This document shows, piece after piece, positions 1 to 5,661 of a stretch of 6,043 nt of DNA. Both the position numbers and the translations under genes were made by a program. Numbering within the stretch: the first letter of the stretch is position 1; each line of letters starts with the position of its first letter. A model generated the notes under the pieces. It was not told the DNA's origin. It saw only the letters and a program-made list of their open reading frames with translations, and searched no databases. The stretch is from positions 1 to 6,043 of the forward strand of contig NZ_CALNBI010000046.1 of the NCBI RefSeq assembly GCF_937874145.1, given 5' to 3'. Source of the stretch: an uncultured Chitinophaga sp. (GTDB taxonomy: Bacteria > Bacteroidota > Bacteroidia > Chitinophagales > Chitinophagaceae).

Positions 1-819
1 CACGTCCTGGCCTATCTGGAAGGTAGTTTTGCCCGCGCGGCCTTTTTTGGTGGTGATAATCACCACGCCGGCAGACGCCTGGGAACCGTAGATCGCTGAA
101 GCAGAAGCACCTTTGAGGATCTCCACGTTCTCGATATCGTTGGGGTTGAGGTCGGCGATACGGGAGGCGGCGTTATCCTGGCCGGAAGTGGCGCTGGTGC
201 CGCCGCTGGCTGCCGAAACGACGTTTACGCCCGTGGAAGTCGCGCGGTTGGAAACGATAATGCCATCGATCACGAACAGCGGCTGGATCGTACCATAAAT
301 AGACGATACGCCGCGCAGTTTAATGGATAGGCCGCCGCCGGGCGCGCCGGAATTGGCTACGATATTGGCGCCGGTGATCTTGCCGCTCAGCGCCGCGTCA
401 AAGGTTTGCGCGGGCGCGGCGCCGGCCAGTTCCTTGGCGGAAATGGTGGCCACCGAGTTGGCGGCGTTCCTTCTTTTTACCGTAGTGGCCAGGCCCGTCA
501 CGATCACTTCATCCAGTTTGGCGATGTCATCTTCCAGCACCACCTGCAGCGGAGCGGAAGGGTCCGCGATAACGGTGGCGGATTTGTAACCCGTAAAATT
601 GATGGTGAGTTTGGTGCCGGGCGCCACATCGATTTCGAACCGGCCTTCGGTGTTGGTAACGGCGCCGGTACGCCCTTTCTGCACGGCAATGCTGGCTCCC
701 GGGAGCGGATTTCCGGCCACATCCGTGACCCTTCCCTTAACGGTTTGATTTTGTGCTTGCATAACAAGCGGAAGTAACAGGCATAAGAGTGATAGGATGC
801 CTTTGAGCTTTTTTCTCAT
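1..819 (-). CDS. SusC/RagA-family TonB-linked outer-membrane receptor, N-terminal part (cut by window edge)
   Basis: This is the beginning of an outer-membrane, TonB-dependent nutrient transporter of the SusC type, which imports oligosaccharides or peptides together with a SusD-like surface lipoprotein. Reading back from the ATG at 819-817, 273 codons are open to the window edge. Residues 1-23 are a signal peptide (basic start, Leu-rich core, cleavage near MQAQ). Residues about 26-95 form a carboxypeptidase-regulatory-like beta domain (VKGRVTD, GNPLPGAS, TNTEGRFEI). DEVIVTG at 103-109 leads into the plug domain. Residues 158-188 carry the SusC signature with KLRGVSS and PLFVIDG, and 228-259 hold DIENVEILKGASASAIYG and the VIITTKKG end of the plug. 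The beta-barrel, normally some 700 further residues, lies outside the window. No STN domain precedes it, so a FecR/sigma-coupled role is not indicated. It is divergent from the fucosidase gene, which suggests glycan uptake; the substrate is unknown. The family call is very secure. Confidence 0.96.
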   Translation of the reverse strand, partial: MRKKLKGILSLLCLLLPLVMQAQNQTVKGRVTDVAGNPLPGASIAVQKGRTGAVTNTEGRFEIDVAPGTKLTINFTGYKSATVIADPSAPLQVVLEDDIAKLDEVIVTGLATTVKRRNAANSVATISAKELAGAAPAQTFDAALSGKITGANIVANSGAPGGGLSIKLRGVSSIYGTIQPLFVIDGIIVSNRATSTGVNVVSAASGGTSATSGQDNAASRIADLNPNDIENVEILKGASASAIYGSQASAGVVIITTKKGRAGKTTFQIGQDV

Positions 820-1134
820 TTGCGTTTTTTTTGATTGAAGCGATGAATCGTGTACCAGCGTATGGTATGTGTGATTGCATTATTTATCAGGAAGCATGGT
901 CCTTTCGAATTGGCTGATATTTTATCCTTCAGGGTCAGATTAGATGTAAATGTAATCTCTGCCCCGCCTACAGGAATTTGAACGGTATTCGAGTTGCGCG
1001 ATGTGCTGACTGAAGCGGCGGATTTCATGGCTGAAGGGAACGGAAGGAAGGACGAGGACAGAACCGCCATCGCTTCAGCGGTGAAAACGACGGGTTTGCG
1101 TTAATAAAACATCGTTTTGTGGGATGAACGGTAG

Positions 1135-1148
1135 ATCAGAAGTCTGAT
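1135..1148. promoter_or_regulatory. Perfect palindrome upstream of the fucosidase -7 box, possible operator
   Basis: ATCAGA and TCTGAT are exact reverse complements separated by two bases (AG). The element ends 13 bases before the -7 box at 1162, so it covers the place where a -33 element and an adjacent regulator would sit. No recognisable TTG -33 element is present there, which would fit a promoter that depends on an activator. Which protein binds, if any, cannot be told from sequence. Confidence 0.35.
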
Positions 1149-1161
1149 TTTCATAGTATTT

Positions 1162-1169
1162 TAACTTTG
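1162..1169 (+). promoter_or_regulatory. Bacteroidota -7 promoter box (TAACTTTG) for the fucosidase gene
   Basis: TAACTTTG matches the Bacteroidota sigma-ABfr -7 consensus TAnnTTTG exactly, and the same octamer is used at 3335-3342. Transcription would start near 1174, giving a 5' untranslated region of about 73 bases before the ATG at 1248. A proper TTTG/TTG -33 element is missing at the expected distance, so the promoter may be weak or activator-dependent. Confidence 0.55.
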
Positions 1170-1841
1170 ATTCACAGGATATTGACAATGTTCGATAAAT
1201 GGGCGGCAGGTTAGTATTTTACGATCATCACGTCTACAAACTGATCTATGAAAAAAATAATTCTTCTTGCACTCCTGCTGACCGGGAGCAAAGCATGGGC
1301 ACAGCCGGAGATCAAACCGGTAGGAGCGCTGCCGTCGGCCGCGCAGGTGAAATGGCAGCAGCTGGAATATTACATGTTCATCCACTTCGGCCCGAATACC
1401 TTTACGGATAAGGAGTGGGGGCATGGGGATGAGGATCCCAAAGTCTTCAACCCCTCCGAACTGGACGCGCGCCAGTGGGCCCGCACGGCGAAGCTGGCGG
1501 GAATGAAAGGGATTATTATTACGGCGAAGCACCACGACGGGTTCTGCCTCTGGCCGAGTGAATACAGCAAGCACACCGTGCGCGAGAGCGCCTGGAAAAA
1601 CGGGAAAGGCGATGTGCTGGCGGAACTGTCGGCCGCCTGCCGCGAATACGGCCTGCTGTTCGGCGTGTACCTTTCGCCGTGGGACCGTAACCACCCCGCT
1701 TACGGTACACCGGAATACAACCAGGTGTTCGCCAACCAGTTGCGGGAAGTGCATACCAAATACGGTGAGGTGTTCGAACAGTGGTTCGACGGTGCCAACG
1801 GCGAAGGCCCCAATGGCAAAAAACAGGTGTACGACTGGGAC

Positions 1842-1861
1842 CTCTTCGAGGCCCCGGCTGC
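1842..1861 (+). other. Deletion/frameshift junction inside the fucosidase gene
   Basis: Up to 1847 the first frame reads YDWDLF; from 1850 the frame displaced by -1 reads GPGCRW. From memory of Bacteroidota GH29 proteins, about 16-17 residues ending in a motif like IIFSDG normally sit between these two. The frame change requires a loss of length 1 modulo 3, so about 49 or 52 bases are missing. The bases around the join show no insertion, target-site duplication or long homopolymer. Confidence 0.7.
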
Positions 1862-3100
1862 CGCTGGATCGGTAACGAGGAAGGATATGCGGGCACCACC
1901 AACTGGAGCACCCTCAACCGTGCGGACTTCAAGCCGGGCATGGGCGGCATCACGCAGATACTGAATAAAGGGCAGGAAGACGGCACGCATTGGGTGCCCG
2001 GCGAAGCCGACGTGTCTATCCGGCCGGGATGGTTCTACAGCGCGTCCACCGACAACAAGGTGAAAACGCTGCCCCACCTGCTGGATATCTACTACGGATC
2101 CGTTGGCCGCAATGCCAACCTGCTGCTGAATATTCCGGTAGACCGCCGCGGCCGCATCCATGCCACCGACTCCACGCGCCTGATGGAGCTGCGCCGCGCG
2201 CTGGATGAGGATTTCAAGCTGAACCTGGCCCGCAAGGCGCGGATCGCGGCTACGAATACCCGCAAGGACAACAGCATGACCAGCGCGGTATACCTGACCG
2301 ACGGCAACTATAATACATATTGGGCTACGGAAGAAGGCAAAACCACGGGCGACATCACCCTGAGCTACGCCAGCCCGGTGACTTTCAACCGAATCTCGGT
2401 GCAGGAGTTCATTCCCCTGGGCCAGCGGGTACGGTCGTTTACGGTGAGCGTGCTGGAAGGGAAGGAGTGGAAAGAGATCGCGCGGGAAACGACCGTCGGC
2501 TACAAGCGCATTTTGCGCCTGCCGATGACCACGGCCAAAAGCATCCGCGTGAGCATCCTCGACGCCAAGGCGAGCCCCGTGATCAGCGAGGTGGCCCTGT
2601 ACAGGGCGCCGGAGCTCATCGCCGACCCGATCATTACGCGGGATAAGGCGGGCATGGTGAGCATCAAAACGGAGTCGCCCGACCCGGTGATCCACTACAC
2701 GACCGACGGTTCGGCGCCTACCACGGCGTCGCCGAAATACGACAAGCCTTTCGCTTTCCCGAACGCCGGTTCCGTTTCGGCCCGCGCTTTCGTGGACAAA
2801 GGCAAGAAGGCCAGCGCTTCCGTTATTCAGCGGCTGGGTATTGCGCCCGCCGGCTGGAAGGTGCTGACGCCGGGCGCCGAAGCGGCGATCGACGCTTCGC
2901 CCCGCGCCTGGACCACTAAGGAGAACGCCTATCCGGCCGAGCTGGTGGTGGACCTGGGCAAGGAGCAGAAGGTGAACGCGCTGGGCTATGTGCCGAACCC
3001 CCGTGGCGGCATCGTGTACCAATACGCCGTGTACCTGAGCGCCGACGGGAAGGATTGGGGCAAGGCCGTAGCGGAAGGGACGTTCGACAACGTGCAGAAT

Positions 3101-3160
3101 AATCCGATTGAACAATACATAAGTATCTCATCAACAACAACTTGCAGATTCATCAAGTTT
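3101..3160 (+). other. AT-rich patch near the 3' end of the fucosidase gene
   Basis: This 60-base stretch has 19 G or C bases (32%), whereas the coding sequence on both sides is clearly GC-rich. It stays in frame and encodes NNPIEQYISISSTTTCRFIKF, whose start and end fit a discoidin-like domain while the middle (YISISSTTTC) uses AT-rich codons such as ATA, AGT, TCA and ACA. It looks like a short replaced or imported segment rather than a frame break. Confidence 0.5.
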
Positions 3161-3253
3161 GTGGCCCTGGCGCCTGCGAGCGCGCAGGACACCCGGGTAT
3201 CGGTGGCGGAGCTGGTGGTGTACTAACAGCACTGCCGGACGGCGCGGAAATTG

Positions 3254-3296
3254 GAAGGGAAACGCAGGCCTGGCCTGCGTTTCCCTTCTTGTTTTC
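3254..3296 (+). terminator. Rho-independent terminator after the fucosidase gene
   Basis: Bases 3255-3270 and 3272-3287 are perfect 16-base reverse complements around a single T, extended by one more G-C pair (3254/3288). The tip will open to a small loop in RNA. The 3' side runs into TTCTTGTTTTC, a fair U-rich tail on the plus strand. The hairpin starts 27 bases after the TAA at 3226 and separates the fucosidase transcript from the arginine operon promoter that follows. Confidence 0.85.
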
Positions 3297-3314
3297 AGGT
3301 CAAAAAAAAATCGG

Positions 3315-3342
3315 TTGCATAATTAAATATGTTATAACTTTG
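3315..3342 (+). promoter_or_regulatory. Bacteroidota promoter for the arginine operon (TTG-17-TAACTTTG)
   Basis: TTG at 3315-3317, a 17-base spacer and TAACTTTG at 3335-3342 match the Bacteroidota/Flavobacterium consensus. It lies just downstream of a terminator and upstream of the GNAT-argG-argC cluster, so it is the likely operon promoter, with a start site around 3347. The spacer holds the imperfect palindrome CATAATTAAATATG (3318-3331), and TTGCAT occurs at both 3315-3320 and 3340-3345. Both are possible regulator contacts, for example for an ArgR-type repressor, but neither is a clear match to a known ARG box. Confidence 0.8.
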
Positions 3343-3461
3343 CATTTACTTTAAAACTAAAGACACTTTTTTATCACAATTTAACGTCGAACTGAAGTTG
3401 GAATATATCGCAACCCATACCAACGTTTTTGCTTTTCACCCTTCTCTTGAAGAGGGTGTTC

Positions 3462-3548
3462 ATGCTATTGGGTTTCCTGTCTTTAGATATCTCTCCCGAC
3501 GACCACGCATTTGATAGCGGCCACCCTGGTCATATAACCCATCCATGA
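3462..3548 (+). CDS. Possible 28-codon leader reading frame
   Basis: ATG at 3462 opens a 28-residue frame (MLLGFLSLDISPDDHAF, then SGHPGHITHP) ending at TGA 3546-3548. Its stop overlaps the ATG of the next small frame by ATGA (3545-3548), and it is in the same frame as the GNAT gene, separated from it only by that one stop. It has no Arg codon, no signal peptide and no known relatives, so it may be chance within a structured leader. Translation through it would disturb the TGGGTT pairing. Confidence 0.2.
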   Translation: MLLGFLSLDISPDDHAFDSGHPGHITHP

Positions 3549-3619
3549 CTTCCGTCGTGGGCCTGTCCCGGCAATGGGATTACCAATTCAATTTATTGCA
3601 TCACAATTTTCAATTGTAA
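3545..3619 (+). CDS. Possible 24-codon leader reading frame ending just before the GNAT start
   Basis: ATG at 3545 opens a 24-residue frame (MTSVVGLSRQWDYQF, then NLLHHNFQL) ending at TAA 3617-3619, four bases before the TTG start of the GNAT gene. With the preceding frame it makes a chain of coupled starts and stops leading to the weak TTG codon, which would suit translational coupling. It contains one Arg codon (CGG). I know no family for it; length and coding character alone do not prove it. Confidence 0.2.
   Translation: MTSVVGLSRQWDYQFNLLHHNFQL
3603..3617 (+). promoter_or_regulatory. Small hairpin directly before the GNAT TTG start
   Basis: ACAATT and AATTGT are perfect complements around TTC, forming a 6-pair hairpin that ends six bases before the TTG at 3624. 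It sits where a ribosome would land and may modulate use of the weak start codon. Being all A-T except for one pair at its base, it is probably marginally stable. Confidence 0.3.
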
Positions 3620-3623
3620 AAAG

Positions 3624-4412
3624 TTGGAAAATAAAGATATCATCGTTCGGGCAGCTACTGCCGACGATAAGCATTATGCTACCACCATCACCGACGAGAT
3701 GGAAGCTTCTGCTAAAGCACGTGGAACCGGCATTGCCAAACGTTCCCCCGAGTACGTGCAGCTGAAAATGGACGAAGGAAAGGCCGTGATCGCGCTTACC
3801 ACATCGGGAGAATGGGTTGGTTTTTGTTATATCGAAGCCTGGGGGCACGATAAGTTCGTGGCCAACTCCGGCCTGATCGTCAACCCCGCCTTCCGGGGCC
3901 ATGGCGTGGCGAAAGCTATTAAGGAGAAGATTTTCGAGCTGTCGCGCACCAAATACCCCGACGCAAAGATCTTCGGCCTCACCACCGGCCTGGCCGTGAT
4001 GAAGATCAACTCCGACCTGGGCTATGAACCGGTAACTTATTCCGAGCTCACCGACGACGAGGAGTTCTGGAAAGGCTGCCGCAGCTGCGTGAATTACGAT
4101 GTGCTCATGTCCAAAAACCGGAAAAACTGCCTCTGCACCGCCATGCTGTACGATCCGGTGGAAAAAGCGAAGGAGATCGAGGAAAGAGCCGCCAAGCTGC
4201 TGGCCGCCAAACAACCGCAGCCCGCTGCTGCCGCTGCTGCTGCAGTAGCCGTGGTGCCCGCTACCCGGAAACGGAAATTTAAAGGAAACTTTTCCCTCTT
4301 CGAGCGGTGGATGCGGTATAAAAAATACATATTGCTGAAAGCCGCCCGCAAATCCGGCAGCGGCGGAGCAGGCGCCTCCCGGAAAAGGTTCTTTCTTTTC
4401 AGCTGGCTGTAA
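3624..4412 (+). CDS. GNAT-family N-acyltransferase heading the arginine operon (probable N-acylglutamate synthase)
   Basis: This is a 262-residue GNAT acyltransferase, cytosolic by prediction. The chosen start is TTG (3624-3626): it gives the normal GNAT first strand (ENKDIIVRAATADD), no in-frame ATG lies between the stop at 3546 and this codon, and the first downstream ATG (3699, Met26) would remove that strand. Visible parts are GTGIAKRSPEY (34-44), GFCYIEAWGH (66-75), the acyl-CoA loop RGHGVA (91-96), GLTTGLAVMKINSDLGYEP (118-136) and a cysteine cluster C152-x2-C155 and C169-x-C171. The tail has seven alanines (201-207) followed by a very basic stretch ending FLFSWL. It lies 48 bases before argG with no promoter or terminator between, so the three genes should be co-transcribed. 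From memory, the relative in Bacteroides thetaiotaomicron has been proposed from mutant fitness data as the N-succinylglutamate synthase. Whether this one uses acetyl- or succinyl-CoA cannot be read from the sequence. Confidence 0.85.
   Translation: MENKDIIVRAATADDKHYATTITDEMEASAKARGTGIAKRSPEYVQLKMDEGKAVIALTTSGEWVGFCYIEAWGHDKFVANSGLIVNPAFRGHGVAKAIKEKIFELSRTKYPDAKIFGLTTGLAVMKINSDLGYEPVTYSELTDDEEFWKGCRSCVNYDVLMSKNRKNCLCTAMLYDPVEKAKEIEERAAKLLAAKQPQPAAAAAAAVAVVPATRKRKFKGNFSLFERWMRYKKYILLKAARKSGSGGAGASRKRFFLFSWL
4224..4244 (+). repeat. GCN-codon tract encoding seven alanines
   Basis: Seven successive alanine codons (GCT GCT GCC GCT GCT GCT GCA) mark the boundary between the GNAT domain with its helical extension and the basic C-terminal tail. 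Such a tract is prone to length variation and probably works as a flexible linker. Confidence 0.8.
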
Positions 4413-4460
4413 TCATTCAGAAACTATTTACGAATTACCAAATACAAGCAAAAAATTACC

Positions 4461-5657
4461 ATGAGAAAAGTTGTACTGGGTTTCAGCGGAGGACTTGATA
4501 CATCGTACTGCGTTAAATACCTGTCCGAAGAAAAAGGTTATGAAGTGCATTCCGTGATCGTGAATACGGGCGGTTTTACTGCGGAAGAATTGCAGGAGAT
4601 CGAGAAACGCGCCTACAGTCTGGGTGTGAAAAGTCACAAGACCGTAGATGCGGTTCGCTCTTATTACGATAAAGTGATCCGCTACCTGGTATTTGGTAAC
4701 GTACTGAAAAACAACACCTACCCCCTCAGCGTAAGCGCCGAGCGCATGAGCCAGGCCCTCGCCATCGCCGAATACGTGAAGGAAGTAGGGGCCGACGCCG
4801 TGGCGCATGGTTCCACCGGCGCGGGCAACGACCAGGTCCGCTTCGACATGATCTTCCACATCATGATCCCCGGCGTGGAAATCATCACTCCCATCCGCGA
4901 CCTCAAACTGAGCCGCGAAGAGGAGATCGCTTACCTGCAGGCCAAAGGCGTGGAAATGAACTTCGCCAAAGCGATGTACTCCATCAACAAGGGCATCTGG
5001 GGTACTTCCGTAGGCGGTAAGGAAACGCTGACTTCCAACGGCATGCTGCCCGAAGAAGCCTGGCCCACCCAACTCACCAAAAACGATCCCGAGCAGGTCG
5101 TGCTTTCTTTCGAGAAGGGCGAGCTGACCGGCGTCAACGATAAAAAATTCGATCACCCGACCGACGCGATCGTGTACCTGCAAACGCTGGCCGGCGGTTT
5201 CGCCATCGGCCGCGACATCCACGTGGGCGACACCATCATCGGCATCAAAGGCCGCGTAGGCTTCGAAGCCGCCGCGCCCATGGTGATCCTCAAAGCACAC
5301 CACGCCCTGGAAAAGCATGTGCTTTCCAAATGGCAGCTCACCTGGAAAGACCAGCTGGCTACCTTCTACGGCAACTGGATGCACGAAGGCCAGATCCTCG
5401 ACCCCGTGATGCGCGACATCGAAGCGTACCTGCAGCACAGCCAGGAAAACGTAACCGGCAAGGTGTTTGTGAACCTGATGCCGTACCGTTTCCAGGTAAC
5501 CGGCATCGAGTCGGCCTACGACCTGATGAGCAGCAAATTCGGCAAGTACGGTGAAATGAACAGCGGCTGGAGCGGAGACGATGTGAGAGGCTTCAGTAAG
5601 ATTTTCGGAAACCAGACCATGATCTGGAACCAGGTTAACGAATCCAACAAAAAATAA
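4461..5657 (+). CDS. argG: Argininosuccinate synthase
   Basis: ArgG joins citrulline and aspartate using ATP to give argininosuccinate, AMP and pyrophosphate, the penultimate step of arginine synthesis, in the cytosol. The 398-residue protein has the usual length. The ATP pyrophosphatase loop FSGGLDTS is at residues 8-15, and the aspartate/citrulline-binding stretch HGSTGAGNDQVRFD at 116-129. IITPIRDL, SREEEIAYL and the GIWGTSVGGKE region follow in the expected order, and the C-terminal oligomerisation part is complete. The ATG at 4461 gives the canonical N terminus (MRKVVLGFSGG). The preceding 48 bases are AT-rich without a clear Shine-Dalgarno sequence, as is normal in Bacteroidota. The argC start follows after four bases, so argG and argC are clearly one operon, headed by the GNAT gene. 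No missing residues or frame problems are seen. Confidence 0.97.
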   Translation: MRKVVLGFSGGLDTSYCVKYLSEEKGYEVHSVIVNTGGFTAEELQEIEKRAYSLGVKSHKTVDAVRSYYDKVIRYLVFGNVLKNNTYPLSVSAERMSQALAIAEYVKEVGADAVAHGSTGAGNDQVRFDMIFHIMIPGVEIITPIRDLKLSREEEIAYLQAKGVEMNFAKAMYSINKGIWGTSVGGKETLTSNGMLPEEAWPTQLTKNDPEQVVLSFEKGELTGVNDKKFDHPTDAIVYLQTLAGGFAIGRDIHVGDTIIGIKGRVGFEAAAPMVILKAHHALEKHVLSKWQLTWKDQLATFYGNWMHEGQILDPVMRDIEAYLQHSQENVTGKVFVNLMPYRFQVTGIESAYDLMSSKFGKYGEMNSGWSGDDVRGFSKIFGNQTMIWNQVNESNKK

Positions 5658-5661
5658 AGGC

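Larger units (their letters stand above)
820..1247. other. Divergent intergenic region between receptor and fucosidase genes
   Basis: This 428-base stretch separates two genes transcribed away from each other. The part nearest the receptor (820-960) and the part nearest the fucosidase (1140-1247) are AT-rich, while 960-1090 is GC-rich. On the plus strand it holds a Bacteroidota -7 box and a palindrome, listed separately. AAAACGA at 1084-1090 and its complement TCGTTTT at 1112-1118 form a 7-base inverted repeat. For the receptor I find no exact TAnnTTTG on the minus strand; the closest is TACATTTA (complement of 947-954), one base off and without a clear -33 partner. A minus-strand frame of 84 codons (1070-816) ends in an ATGA overlap with the receptor start, but it resembles no family I know. 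Confidence 0.6.
1248..3226 (+). pseudogene. Secreted multidomain GH29 alpha-L-fucosidase, reading frame broken near 1850
   Basis: GH29 enzymes remove alpha-linked L-fucose from glycans. The gene starts at ATG 1248 with a signal peptide (residues 1-18, cleavage after AWA) for export to the periplasm or cell surface. The first frame (1248-1964, TGA stop) carries IHFG at 45-48, AKHHDGF at 93-99, YLSPWDRNH at 141-149 and QWFDGANG, whose Asp181 (codon 1788-1790) fits the nucleophile. After YDWDLF (residue 200) homology jumps to another frame at 1850: GPGCRWIGNEEGYAG, with the Glu at 1877-1879 fitting the acid/base, then TNWSTLN and RPGWFYS. That frame continues to TAA 3224-3226 through a discoidin-like domain (about 2220-2615), a chitobiase C-terminal-like domain (about 2620-2840, HYTTDGSAPT) and a second discoidin-like domain (about 2850-3223). 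The repaired protein would have roughly 675 residues. As read, neither frame holds both catalytic residues, so the gene is inactive unless the break is a sequence error. Function is secure; pseudogene status is less so. Confidence 0.88.
3347..3623 (+). promoter_or_regulatory. Long 5' leader of the arginine operon, probably structured
   Basis: About 275 bases lie between the predicted transcription start and the first recognised gene, which is long for such an operon. CACCCT (3437-3442) and AGGGTG (3453-3458) form a hairpin. TGGGTT (3469-3474) can pair with AACCCA at 3412-3417, enclosing that hairpin, or with AACCCA at 3536-3541. Inside the second option GACCA (3501-3505) pairs with TGGTC (3527-3531) and CGC (3506-3508) with GCG (3517-3519). 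A second CACCCT at 3522-3527 competes for AGGGTG. Mutually exclusive pairings like these are what a riboswitch or attenuator would show. I recognise no known RNA family, and no Arg-rich leader peptide is present. Confidence 0.45.

Noticed and set aside
113..777. Plus-strand frames at 113-298, 323-589 and 406-777
   Set aside because: The minus strand reads through the whole stretch as a SusC-type receptor with signal peptide and plug motifs; these are shadows.
1781..1849. ATG at 1781 as a real start for a separate C-terminal fucosidase protein
   Set aside because: Residues from 1781 to 1849 in this frame are the out-of-frame shadow of QWFDGANG...YDWDLF; homology starts only at 1850, so this is the broken gene and not a new start.
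1842..1861. Programmed ribosomal frameshift joining the two fucosidase frames
   Set aside because: There is no slippery heptamer, and about 16-17 family residues appear absent, which a frameshift would not restore.
1700..3115. 471-codon frame on the minus strand opposite the fucosidase gene
   Set aside because: The opposite strand encodes recognisable GH29 and discoidin-like domains; this frame is Arg/His/Gly-rich shadow sequence.
3301..3310. Run of nine A as a terminator tail for leftward transcription
   Set aside because: The adjacent hairpin has its U-rich tail on the plus strand, and no minus-strand gene ends here.
3588..4214. 208-codon minus-strand frame opposite the GNAT gene
   Set aside because: It mirrors the conserved GNAT domain and has no recognisable domain of its own.
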